From assembly GCF_020687505.1 (NCBI RefSeq), contig NZ_JAJEQT010000008.1: a stretch of 64,000 nt of DNA. One strand, given 5' to 3'. The translations under genes were made by a program, and so were the position numbers. Within the stretch, counting starts at the first letter, position 1, and each line of letters begins with the position of its first letter. Below are positions 8,510-16,501 of this stretch, one piece after another. Below the pieces are notes generated by a model. That model searched no databases and had not been told where the DNA came from. It worked only from the letters and a program-made list of their open reading frames with translations. Source of the stretch: Coprococcus_C hominis. GTDB lineage: Bacteria > Bacillota > Clostridia > Lachnospirales > Lachnospiraceae.

Positions 8510-9249
8510 TACAGGCTCAGTCCTCCATCCAATACAATGACCTGCCCTGTCATGTAGGAGCATGCAGGTCCGGCAAGCATCGTAACTACATCACCGATTT
8601 CCTCGGCTGTACCAAACCGCTTCATCGGAATATCCTTTAAATATTCTTCCTTCTTATCTTCCGGCAATGCCTCTACCATATCGGTTGCGATAAAGCCCGG
8701 TGCCACTGCATTGACGCGGATTCCATATGGTGCAAGTTCCTTTGCCATCGTGGCTGTCATGGAGTTCACAGCGCCTTTCGTTGCGCTGTATACACTCTGT
8801 CCCGGTACTGCAAGCTTGGAACTTACGGATGATACATTCACGATCACGCCCTGTTTCTTCGAGAACATCTTCAAAACTGCCTGCTGGGTACAGTACATGT
8901 ATCCCTTGATGTTCAGGTCGAGACACTGATCAATCGTATCCGGGTTCATCATCAGGACAAATTCATCCTTTACGATTCCAGCGTTGTTGACAAGGACGTC
9001 TAACTGTCCAAATGTGTTTATGACCTCACGCATCATTGTCTTTACTTCGGCAAGATCGGATACGTTTGCCTTGATGGCAACGGCTTCGCTTCCGGCTGCC
9101 TTGATCTTCTCTACGACTTCATTTGCAGCTGCTTCGTTTGAATTATAGTTGACGGCTACCTTGTAGCCAGCCTCTCCAAGCTTGATCGCACATGCGCGCC
9201 CGATTCCGCGGGATGCGCCTGTGACAAGCGCTACTTTACCATTTGTCAT
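8509..9249 (-). CDS. fabG: 3-oxoacyl-ACP reductase FabG
   Basis: This is an NADPH-dependent short-chain dehydrogenase that reduces the beta-keto group of acyl-ACP. It has the Rossmann motif GASRGIG (residues 11-17), NNAG (88-91) and the catalytic YSATK (Tyr154, Lys158) preceded by NVSSVSS, and ends with the usual GQVIVLDGGLSL. Length (246 aa) is typical. It is coupled to fabZ by a TAATG overlap. Its upstream leader contains structured repeat A (9301-9540), which separates it from the ketosynthase gene by 344 bp. Confidence 0.92.
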   Translation of the reverse strand: MTNGKVALVTGASRGIGRACAIKLGEAGYKVAVNYNSNEAAANEVVEKIKAAGSEAVAIKANVSDLAEVKTMMREVINTFGQLDVLVNNAGIVKDEFVLMMNPDTIDQCLDLNIKGYMYCTQQAVLKMFSKKQGVIVNVSSVSSKLAVPGQSVYSATKGAVNSMTATMAKELAPYGIRVNAVAPGFIATDMVEALPEDKKEEYLKDIPMKRFGTAEEIGDVVTMLAGPACSYMTGQVIVLDGGLSL

Positions 9250-9300
9250 GTTTTTCTCCTTTATTCTGTATATTCTACAACTGCGAACCCCACATATCTC

Positions 9301-9540
9301 GAATATATATTTCCAGTTTGTTCATTCCATATACAATGTATTGAATCTAAGAAGTTCTAAATGTTCTGATATATGTATCTATAATATGCGCCACCGCCGT
9401 CAATTCGCCATCCATGGCTCAATGACGGCTTGTTTGAACATCGTGTTCAAACATGGCTAATATTATTACAGAACATTAAGAACTTCTAATATTCAAACAT
9501 ATCGTATATGTTCATGAAACAAACTGGAAATATATAATTC
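9301..9540. repeat. Structured palindromic repeat, family A, copy 1
   Basis: This 240-bp imperfect palindrome has about 25-bp terminal inverted repeats (9301-9325 with 9514-9540). Inside is a second arm pair (AAGAAGTTCT against AGAACTTCT), a GCCGTCA/TGACGGC stem (9396-9402 with 9423-9429) and a perfect GTTTGAACA-TCG-TGTTCAAAC hairpin. The 58-bp core 9401-9458 matches copy 2 (52741-52798) with two differences. A change in the GCCGTCA stem is compensated by one in its partner arm. The element occupies most of the 344-bp gap upstream of fabG, and I see no gene in that gap. Confidence 0.85.
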
Positions 9541-9593
9541 ACTTTATCTTTTTGTTCGCAATTGCCTCTATAATTATCTTTTTATAATCCATA

Positions 9594-11990
9594 CTATGCC
9601 ACTTTCTTTAAGATGACTGCGGCATAGCTGCCACCGATGGCACAGCTTGTTGCGAGTACATACTTGTATGCGGATGTGTCGACAACTTCCTTCGTTACCT
9701 CTTCGGTTGTTACATAGTAAGCATTCTGTCTTGTGGCAAGATCGCCGGACAGTGTAAGTGCGGCATGTGCAACAGACAGTGCGGAGCTTGCAGCTCTGCC
9801 TTCACCTGTATAATCTCTGACCTGATGTACAGGAACCTTTCCTGCGAAAATTTCTTCGTACACATGGCGCTCCAATGTGTCGACTTCGTCGGCACCATTT
9901 GCGAATCCGTAAACGGCATCAATCTGATCCAATGTAATGCCTGCCATAGCGGCTGCATCTACGATGGCGTTCATCAGTCCCTTTTCGGTACCTGCGACAT
10001 CACCGTAAGCAACGCCTTCGTGTGTCATGGCGTAACCACATACCTCTGCGTACTTCTTCGCATTGTGGCTTGCTGCGTATGTCTCGTTCTCGAGTGCGAT
10101 ACTCGTACTACCATCGGCAAGCACGAATCCGTCACCGCCAGCGTATGCCTGCTTCACATCTCCGGCTACCTTGCCAAGCTTCGCATAGAGCTTCTCCATA
10201 ACCTCGCTGTTCTCATCGGTACCAGTTGCAAGCATTGCCTTGCCGCGGTTCTGCTTGATCTCGTTATATGCATAGCACAAGCTGCTCATACCAGACTGTG
10301 CGCCGTTTGTCACTGTTACGTTATAGCCACGCATACCTGTCTTGATCGAGAGGTATCCACCTGCTGCATTGTAAACGGTGTTCGGGAAGTTGAAGGCAGA
10401 ACCTGCTGTTGTTCCATTCTCAGAAATGTGCTCCTGGAACTCATATACGGTTGTAAGCGGGCCATCGCCGGTTCCAACAATCATACCAAGCTCTTCTGCA
10501 TTCTCCTCTGTTACCTCGATGCCTGCCTCCTGCAGTGCTTCAAGGCCGGATATTACCTGCATCAGGCTGAACTTGTCGAGCTTTCTGTAGAACGCCATCT
10601 TCAGACCATATTTGTCGTAATCTTCTTTTCCGACATTTGCATGTACAGACGTTGCTTCCGGCTTTATCTGTGCATTGACCTTATCGATATAGTTGGCAAC
10701 GCCATTTCCAAGTGGGCTGACGATACCAAGACCTGTGATATAAACCTTCTCATCGTTCTCAGTTTCCTTCACATTGCCCGGCTCCTTCGAGAAGATGATA
10801 CTTGCATTGCTTCCGCCAAATGCAAAGGAGTTAGACATTACATAGTGCAAATCCTTTTCCTTCATTGTATTCGGCATGAAATCGAATGTGCCTGCCTTCT
10901 CACCGAGCGCCTCGATATCCTCCTCAGAATATCCGATCGTTGGTGGAATCTTGTTCTCTGTCAGAGCCTTGATTGCGAAAACTGCCTCGATCGCACCGGC
11001 TGCACCTAAGCAGTGGCCAACCATTGCCTTTGTAGAGCTGACGCTTAAGTCTGGATTTGTCTCATCAAAGATTGTATGTAAGGAGAGGAATTCTGCCTCG
11101 TCGTTCTTGGCGGTTCCTGTTCCGTGTGCATTTACATATGCAACATCCTTTGGCTCGATGCCTGACTTCTCAATTGCCTCGCGAATCGCATACATCTGTC
11201 CAAGTCCGTCCGGACGTGGTGCTGTGATATGATGGGCATCACTGCTGATTCCTGCTGAAAGCACGTCACAGTAGATCTTCGCATTTCTCTTCTTTGCATG
11301 CTCATAGCTCTCCACGATGATCGCACCAGAACCTTCACCAAGTGTGATACCGTTGCTGTGGTTAAATGGCGAACATGCCTGCTCAGAAAGCGCATGAAGA
11401 GCTAAGAAGCCTGAAAATGGAACAGATGCAAATGCATCGGCACCACCAACGATAAACGCATCTGCCACACCGGCACGGATCAACTCACACGCATAAGCAA
11501 TACTGATCGTACTTGCTGCGCAGGCATTACCAACGTTTGTGACAACACCCTTTGCGCCTGCCATATTTGCTACATGGTTTGCAATCGAGGCAATCGTCAT
11601 CTTGTTGATATCCTCTGCATGCTCACCCTTTGTTACATAATTTTCTACACTGACAACACCACCGACGCAGCTTCCCATGACAACACCGACACGACCGGCA
11701 TTACTCTCATCGATCACAAGACCTGCATCATCGAGTGCTTCCTTGGAAGCCTTCAGGCAGAGCTTGCTGACACGGTCAACATCCTTTGCCTCATCGATCT
11801 CATCCAGTGTATCGCAGTGTACTTCTGCACCAAGGTTTGCATAGCAGTCGGTTGTATCAACAGATGCTACCTTATCAATTCCTGTTTTTCCAGCCAGTGC
11901 ATTTGCGAAGCACTCATCTACGTTATTTCCGATTGCGCTGATCATGCCAAGTCCGGTTACAACGCAACGTGTATTTGTAATCTTATCCAT
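9594..11990 (-). CDS. Fused ketosynthase and inactive ketosynthase (KS-CLF-like)
   Basis: This is a 798-residue tandem fusion. Domain 1 (about 7-405) is a complete FabF-like beta-ketoacyl-ACP synthase with nucleophile Cys157 (NACAAS), His289 (NAHGTGT), Lys321 and His326 (VGHCLGAAG). Domain 2 (about 415-798) keeps the thiolase fold pattern but the nucleophile region reads TNGAQSGM (Ala/Gln at 564/565), NAHGTGT has become GFANGAD, and the second His aligns with Glu. It therefore cannot condense. This is the arrangement of KS plus chain-length factor in type II polyketide synthases, here on one polypeptide. ATG 11990 follows GGAGATAAAA. It is flanked by ACP upstream and fabG/fabZ downstream. Confidence 0.85.
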   Translation of the reverse strand: MDKITNTRCVVTGLGMISAIGNNVDECFANALAGKTGIDKVASVDTTDCYANLGAEVHCDTLDEIDEAKDVDRVSKLCLKASKEALDDAGLVIDESNAGRVGVVMGSCVGGVVSVENYVTKGEHAEDINKMTIASIANHVANMAGAKGVVTNVGNACAASTISIAYACELIRAGVADAFIVGGADAFASVPFSGFLALHALSEQACSPFNHSNGITLGEGSGAIIVESYEHAKKRNAKIYCDVLSAGISSDAHHITAPRPDGLGQMYAIREAIEKSGIEPKDVAYVNAHGTGTAKNDEAEFLSLHTIFDETNPDLSVSSTKAMVGHCLGAAGAIEAVFAIKALTENKIPPTIGYSEEDIEALGEKAGTFDFMPNTMKEKDLHYVMSNSFAFGGSNASIIFSKEPGNVKETENDEKVYITGLGIVSPLGNGVANYIDKVNAQIKPEATSVHANVGKEDYDKYGLKMAFYRKLDKFSLMQVISGLEALQEAGIEVTEENAEELGMIVGTGDGPLTTVYEFQEHISENGTTAGSAFNFPNTVYNAAGGYLSIKTGMRGYNVTVTNGAQSGMSSLCYAYNEIKQNRGKAMLATGTDENSEVMEKLYAKLGKVAGDVKQAYAGGDGFVLADGSTSIALENETYAASHNAKKYAEVCGYAMTHEGVAYGDVAGTEKGLMNAIVDAAAMAGITLDQIDAVYGFANGADEVDTLERHVYEEIFAGKVPVHQVRDYTGEGRAASSALSVAHAALTLSGDLATRQNAYYVTTEEVTKEVVDTSAYKYVLATSCAIGGSYAAVILKKVA

Positions 11991-12053
11991 TTTTATCTCC
12001 TTTATATGCCACCACGCATTCGCGCGTTTCCTATCTACCTGTTCAGAATACAC

Positions 12054-12088
12054 AGGGCTGCCCCAAAGTTTCCTTTCGGGACAGCCCT
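12054..12088. other. Stable hairpin between ACP and ketosynthase genes
   Basis: AGGGCTGCCCC pairs with GGGACAGCCCT around a 13-14-nt loop, in the 115-bp gap between the ACP stop and the ketosynthase start. On the minus (coding) strand no T-run follows, so it is not a classical terminator. It could be an mRNA stabiliser or processing site that sets ACP above ketosynthase expression. Confidence 0.45.
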
Positions 12089-12105
12089 CTTTGTATGACT
12101 TGCTA

Positions 12106-12354
12106 TTACATATTTGCTACAACGTACTTTGTAAGGCTCTCGATGTTGTAGAAGTGCTCCTTTGCAACACCTGTCATAGCTACGCCGTAAGCAGAATCGA
12201 TACAAGCGATAATCTCCAGGGAATCAACAGAATCAAGTCCAATTCCATCACCAAACAATGGAACTTCATAATCTAATTCTTCCTCAGGGATTCTAAGATT
12301 CTTTGAAAGCATTCCTTTAATGTTCTCAGCGATTTCTAACTCTTTTTCGTTCAT
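12106..12354 (-). CDS. Acyl carrier protein
   Basis: This is an 82-residue acidic four-helix carrier protein. The phosphopantetheine attachment site is Ser42 in GLDSVDSLEI. It carries the growing acyl chain for the neighbouring ketosynthase fusion, ketoreductase, dehydratase and probably the acyltransferase just upstream. The segment LFGDGIGLDSVDSLE resembles carrier proteins of specialised type II pathways more than the DSLDTVE housekeeping consensus. That is an inference from motif memory and not a phylogenetic test. The gene is 75 bp downstream of the acyltransferase. Confidence 0.9.
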   Translation of the reverse strand: MNEKELEIAENIKGMLSKNLRIPEEELDYEVPLFGDGIGLDSVDSLEIIACIDSAYGVAMTGVAKEHFYNIESLTKYVVANM

Positions 12355-12429
12355 TCTATGTATCCTTCCTTTTCTTATATTTTACCCCGAATCAACGGGT
12401 ATATTTTAAGAGTGTTTCCACTCCAAATA

Positions 12430-13065
12430 TCATGATTGTTTCTTCACACCGTAGGTATCACGCAACTCATAGATCCTGTCTCTGCAGACGCCTGCATATT
12501 TTTTGAGGACAACCGATGGTCTGCCTTCTTCGTTTAAATCCATCTCGACCGGCTTGCCGACGATAATGTGCATGCGATGGAAGACCTTAAATTCGCCGTC
12601 GATCACAACTGGTACAACCTGCGCCTGTGCCTGTCTCGCAAGCATCAGAAATCCTGGCTTGAATTCATCCATCACTCCGGTATGGCTCGTATGTCCTTCC
12701 GGGAATATGTAGATCGGGCAGCCCTCATTCATCTTCTCCAATCCCATCGACAGCCAGCTTGTATCCATCTCCTGACGGTTCATTGGGATATATGGAAGAT
12801 TGCGGAACAACCAGTTAATCTTCTTCTTATCATACCAGTCCCGCGCAACAAAGGTATGTACCCTATATTTACCAAACAGTCGTGTCATATAGAACCCATC
12901 CACATGACTTGTGTGATTGGAATAAACAACACAGTTGCCTTTTTTCAACGCATCTTTCGTTGCCTTTTTGTCTTCCCACGTTACCTTGGGCGGGTACAGG
13001 ATACGGATTACGCCATTCGCGATCGCAAAGGCAAGCTTCGCTGCAAATCTCTTTAGTATCTCCAC
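12430..13065 (-). CDS. PlsC-like 1-acyl-glycerol-phosphate acyltransferase
   Basis: This is a membrane-associated acyltransferase of the PlsC family. It has the NHTSHVDG motif (HX4D, His51/Asp56) and FPEGHTS (121-127), with a hydrophobic amphipathic N-terminus. It starts with GTG 3 bp after the flavoprotein stop, so the two are co-transcribed. In housekeeping metabolism PlsC acylates lysophosphatidate. Its place directly upstream of a dedicated ACP and ketosynthase suggests that it transfers the product of this pathway onto a lipid or other alcohol acceptor (inference). Length (211 aa) is slightly short but normal for the family. Confidence 0.82.
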   Translation of the reverse strand: MEILKRFAAKLAFAIANGVIRILYPPKVTWEDKKATKDALKKGNCVVYSNHTSHVDGFYMTRLFGKYRVHTFVARDWYDKKKINWLFRNLPYIPMNRQEMDTSWLSMGLEKMNEGCPIYIFPEGHTSHTGVMDEFKPGFLMLARQAQAQVVPVVIDGEFKVFHRMHIIVGKPVEMDLNEEGRPSVVLKKYAGVCRDRIYELRDTYGVKKQS

Positions 13066-13068
13066 GTT

Positions 13069-13815
13069 CTACACCAGCTTTCCGTAAGGTCCAACCTCCG
13101 GGTTGTCCCAGTTCATATTGATTGCCATCTCGAATGTACTGTGTCCAAGCAACGGTCGCTGCAGCTTGTTCCACGTACGTTCCGATAAACAGCCTTCCCT
13201 TGCATATTCGTGACCAGCCTCTTTGAATTTCTCCAGATAGCGTGCCACCTTCTCTGCAAACCCCTGCTCTGAGAGTGGACCCCCCTGCGGTGCCAGCACC
13301 GTTGTGTATTTTCCCTCGCCGCAGATCCGGTCAAACTCTGCAAACACGGCATCGTAACAGTTGTCTGTCACCTCATAGCCGCATGTGGATACTAAAATCA
13401 GTTTCTTCTTTTCGAGCTCCGGATACCGCATGTTATGCAGGAACCGATGATTCTCCTCATCGCCCGGATTCCCGCGATACTCCTGTACATAGCAGATCAT
13501 ACGATCCGTAAATGCCTTCAGCTTTGAAGGCAGTCCAAAGAAATAAAGCGGAAAGCTCTCAACAATGATATCGCTGTCCATCACCATCTGCCGCAGCTCA
13601 TCCATATCATCGTGGATACAGCACTGCCCCGGTGTCGTCTTCCAACAGACAAAGCACCCATGACAATGGTCAATCCTTTTGTCCTTCAATGCTACCTCAC
13701 AGACTTCCGTGTCCGCTCCATATTCTTCCACCATGCCTTTGACAAATGCATGGGCAACTTTGAGGGAGGAGCTATACTCTCCACGCAAGCTTCCGTTAAT
13801 CAAAAGTATCTTCAT
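13069..13815 (-). CDS. NADPH-dependent FMN reductase / iron-sulfur flavoprotein-like
   Basis: This is a flavodoxin-fold oxidoreductase that starts MKILLINGSLRG, the phosphate-binding loop for FMN. Residues 53-69 carry the cysteine cluster CHGCFVCWKTTPGQCCIHDDM (given as separate Cys at C-x2-C-x2-C and a later CC), as in iron-sulfur flavoproteins that bind a [4Fe-4S] cluster. The C-terminal third (about 170-248) extends beyond a minimal flavodoxin domain. It is the first gene of the flavoprotein-acyltransferase-ACP-ketosynthase unit, and a terminator lies upstream. It could reduce an unsaturated intermediate or supply electrons, but no substrate can be inferred. Confidence 0.75.
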   Translation of the reverse strand: MKILLINGSLRGEYSSSLKVAHAFVKGMVEEYGADTEVCEVALKDKRIDHCHGCFVCWKTTPGQCCIHDDMDELRQMVMDSDIIVESFPLYFFGLPSKLKAFTDRMICYVQEYRGNPGDEENHRFLHNMRYPELEKKKLILVSTCGYEVTDNCYDAVFAEFDRICGEGKYTTVLAPQGGPLSEQGFAEKVARYLEKFKEAGHEYAREGCLSERTWNKLQRPLLGHSTFEMAINMNWDNPEVGPYGKLV

Positions 13816-13938
13816 CTTCGCTCACACTTTATCTTCTAATTTTGTTGTGTTCTCCCTGCATACATCTAATTAACATTGGTATACGCGTAGAAAAGCACTG
13901 TGTTATTTTCGCATATATTCCAAGTTCCTACAAGTGTC

Positions 13939-13973
13939 AAAAAACGGAATGTGTATATTTTTTACACATTCCG
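13939..13973 (-). terminator. Intrinsic terminator after the G1P-dehydrogenase-like gene
   Basis: On the minus strand CGGAATGTGTA pairs perfectly with TACACATTCCG (11 bp) and is followed by TTTTTT. It ends the tetR-dehydrogenase unit, so the flavoprotein-ACP-ketosynthase genes must have their own promoter in 13816-13938. Confidence 0.9.
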
Positions 13974-14003
13974 CCTAATTTGCACAACTTTTTTTAATTG
14001 TTC

Positions 14004-15062
14004 TTATTCACCAAATACCCGCTTCATCACCGGATCTTCGCGAAGCACCTGTTTCGCCTTCTCCCGGTACTTTGCTTCATGCAGATATGTGTAACGATTC
14101 GGCTTGATCTGCGGTGCCATATCGATTGCCGACTCGTAGTCTGCGCGATTCAAGCCAAGTGTCGATACGAAATCCCAGAATCCGGTATCCTCGAAGATCT
14201 TATTGACACGCACATACCGGTGATCCTGTACAACTGCCATCACATAGGTGGCGATTCCAACCTGCACACCGTGGAGCTGTGGCACCTCCAGCAGCTTATC
14301 CAGCGCATGGGAGATCAGATGCTCACTACCGCTCGTCGGCGCACTGCCACCTGCGATCTCATTTGCAATTCCGCTCATCGCCAGCGAATCAACCAGCTCC
14401 TTCAGGAAGAGGTTATCCTGAATACTCTCAAATGGTGTCCGCACGAAGCTGTTGACCGCCTTCTTCGCAATCATTACCGCGAAATCATTCACCTCGGACA
14501 CGCCATGCTCCGCCTCAAAAATCCAGTCGTACAGTGCTGTGATCTTCGATACCATATCACCGATACCGGAATATAAGAACTTCGTCGGTGCGGACTTCAA
14601 TACATCCGTATCCACCACGATTCCATATGCCATGCGTGCTGGCACAGACGTACGCTTGCCATTTACCAGAAGTGATGCACTTGCCGAAGAAAATCCATCA
14701 CTCGATGCCGATGTCGGCATGCTGATAAACGGAAGCTTCCGCAGATAAGCGGCATATTTTCCGGCATCAATGACCTTGCCGCCGCCGATGCCTAAGATCA
14801 CCTGTGTCTTCGCGTCGATTGTAAATGCCAGATCGATGATATCCTTGATATCCGTTGTGTCAAGCTCACAATACGAAAGCACCTCGATATCCGCCTCGGA
14901 AAGGGAATCCATTACCGTCTTTCCGAACATCTCCACAAGTCCATTTCCAAAGAATACAACCGCTTTCTTAAATCCGCTTGACTGCAGATATTTTCCTACG
15001 TTTCCAAGTGTTCCGCTCCCAATCTTCAAGATTGTCGGGATTGCAATATGAGATCCTGCCAT
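14004..15062 (-). CDS. sn-glycerol-1-phosphate dehydrogenase-like enzyme (EgsA/AraM family)
   Basis: This is an NAD(P)-dependent metal enzyme of the iron-containing alcohol dehydrogenase superfamily. It matches the G1P dehydrogenase branch: GIGGGKVIDAGKYA, then PFISMPTSASSDGFSS, GIGDMVSKITALYDW, and GSEHLISHALD followed by LHGVQVG. The metal ligands would be Asp169, His248 and His264. Length (352 aa) fits. This family makes sn-glycerol-1-phosphate from dihydroxyacetone phosphate, the archaeal-type lipid backbone; B. subtilis AraM is a bacterial example. The B. subtilis partner, a PcrB-like prenyltransferase, is not in this window. It forms an operon with tetR, 27 bp apart, beside the acyl-chain cluster. 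A good RBS (AGGAGGGTATATAC) precedes it. A different polyol substrate remains possible. Confidence 0.75.
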   Translation of the reverse strand: MAGSHIAIPTILKIGSGTLGNVGKYLQSSGFKKAVVFFGNGLVEMFGKTVMDSLSEADIEVLSYCELDTTDIKDIIDLAFTIDAKTQVILGIGGGKVIDAGKYAAYLRKLPFISMPTSASSDGFSSASASLLVNGKRTSVPARMAYGIVVDTDVLKSAPTKFLYSGIGDMVSKITALYDWIFEAEHGVSEVNDFAVMIAKKAVNSFVRTPFESIQDNLFLKELVDSLAMSGIANEIAGGSAPTSGSEHLISHALDKLLEVPQLHGVQVGIATYVMAVVQDHRYVRVNKIFEDTGFWDFVSTLGLNRADYESAIDMAPQIKPNRYTYLHEAKYREKAKQVLREDPVMKRVFGE

Positions 15063-15089
15063 GTATATACCCTCCTGATTCTTCTCTGC

Positions 15090-15686
15090 TTATTTATTAT
15101 TATAATTCTTGTTCAAATTATTCAACAGCACCTGTCCGACGCCGTCCACCGCGGCTATCGCTTTCTCCATCAGTGCGACCGGATCCTGTTCCACACGACC
15201 GCGTATCCATTCAACTGCATTTTCCGAAAGCATCTTCGCGAGTATATAAGATGTATCCTTGATTGCCTGTTCCTTGTATGTGATGTCCGGATTTTGCACC
15301 ATCTCTTTTTCTGCGTACGCCTGCACGCTCCGGTAAATGGAGCCATAGCTGATTTCTAACAGCTGGTCACCAAACGAGTCCCGTCCCATTGACTGGTAGA
15401 GGTTTCTTATAAAGTTTTCGTTCTTCTTTCCATACTGTCCCATGAAACGCAGGTTACTCTTCCACGAGTTCTCCAGATTGTCCTCATCTAAGACAAATAA
15501 TTTCTTCGCCTTTGTGACGACAATCTCCTCTAACAGTGCATAGATATCCTGATAGTGATAGTAAAATGTATTCCGTGTAATTCCGATATAATCGGTTACT
15601 TTTTTTACAGTGATCTTATCGATCGGCATCTGCTTGGACAATTCAATAAATCCATCCATGATCGCCTGCTTTGTAAATTTAGACAT
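15090..15686 (-). CDS. TetR-family transcriptional regulator
   Basis: This is a 198-residue repressor-type protein. The N-terminal helix-turn-helix spans about residues 5-50 and contains KITVKKVTDYIGITRNTFYYHYQD, in which the ITRNTFYYHY recognition segment is diagnostic of TetR. The C-terminal two-thirds is the variable ligand-binding domain. It is the first gene of a two-gene unit with the G1P-dehydrogenase-like enzyme and probably controls it, and perhaps the acyl cluster beyond. The inducer is unknown. RBS AGGAAGGAAG precedes ATG 15686. Confidence 0.88.
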   Translation of the reverse strand: MSKFTKQAIMDGFIELSKQMPIDKITVKKVTDYIGITRNTFYYHYQDIYALLEEIVVTKAKKLFVLDEDNLENSWKSNLRFMGQYGKKNENFIRNLYQSMGRDSFGDQLLEISYGSIYRSVQAYAEKEMVQNPDITYKEQAIKDTSYILAKMLSENAVEWIRGRVEQDPVALMEKAIAAVDGVGQVLLNNLNKNYNNK

Positions 15687-15751
15687 GCCATCTTCCTTCC
15701 TGTATAAAAACCAGATCTTACAATTCCTAAATCATTGTTTCTTCGTACCCG

Positions 15752-16498
15752 TTATACCTGCCGCATTTCTCCCAGATACTCCTCACACTGTTTCCGGGCA
15801 AATGCCTGCAATTCTTCTCCGTATTCCAACCGCAGTCTGCACAATGCGCGCTTTGCCTCCTGCACATAGGCAATGTACGCTTCCCGGTCTGCGAACTTCC
15901 GCTTGCCAAAAAGCACTGCCTGCATGTAGCCCGCAACATCGTCTTCCTTCAAAAAGGCACGCAGGGCAAAATCCCAACGCTCATACCATGCGTCCGTCCC
16001 GATCTCGCCGCCTGTCAACAGATCCTCCGCTTTCAGGAACCGTGGTACAGCTGCAAGCAGCCTTGCAATTTTCGCTTCCCGGTCACCGTCGAGTGCTAAA
16101 ATCTCCAGGCTTCCACAATCATCAAACACGCCATTGCCAAGACGCAGGTCAGCAAATCCATCGATGCCCTCTGCCACAACCTCTGTCAGATGTTCACAGC
16201 GTGCAAACGCATAGTCATCCAGAAATCGAAAATTTTTTCCAAGGCGCACCTGCTTTAAATTTTTCTTCTCATAACACGCCTTTTTCCCAAGCTCGGAAAC
16301 TGGAAGGATGCGCGTGTAGCTTCTTCCCTGTATATCAAACAGCGTAACCGGAAGCTCATCCGGGATGGTCAGAACTTCCATATCGCTGTCGATATGCTCG
16401 ATTCGGATGCGGTCACCATCCAGCATCGCCAGCCCCTTTTTTATAATACATGTAAATGAATTCTCCTCATAGAGGCAGCTAAATTCATCCTGTGTCAT
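15752..16498 (-). CDS. LRR_5/BspA-like leucine-rich-repeat protein
   Basis: This 248-residue cytoplasmic protein has no signal peptide. Its middle (about 60-150) resembles BspA-type leucine-rich repeats (LRR_5), with segments such as LKQVRLGKNFRFLDDYAFARC and VFDDCGSLEIL (shown broken here). The C-terminal 90 residues are helical and charged. Proteins of this kind are common in Lachnospiraceae and have no defined function. It is the final gene of the LytTR/GHKL operon and starts 3 bp after the GHKL stop, so it is probably translated as part of that signalling unit. Confidence 0.6.
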   Translation of the reverse strand: MTQDEFSCLYEENSFTCIIKKGLAMLDGDRIRIEHIDSDMEVLTIPDELPVTLFDIQGRSYTRILPVSELGKKACYEKKNLKQVRLGKNFRFLDDYAFARCEHLTEVVAEGIDGFADLRLGNGVFDDCGSLEILALDGDREAKIARLLAAVPRFLKAEDLLTGGEIGTDAWYERWDFALRAFLKEDDVAGYMQAVLFGKRKFADREAYIAYVQEAKRALCRLRLEYGEELQAFARKQCEEYLGEMRQV

Positions 16499-16501
16499 AC
16501 G

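Noticed and set aside
9765..11009. Long plus-strand open frame of about 414 codons, cysteine-rich
   Set aside because: It is antisense to the ketosynthase fusion, whose motifs are complete. It has no RBS or family resemblance and unnatural Cys/Ile/His content. It arises from codon bias of the real gene.
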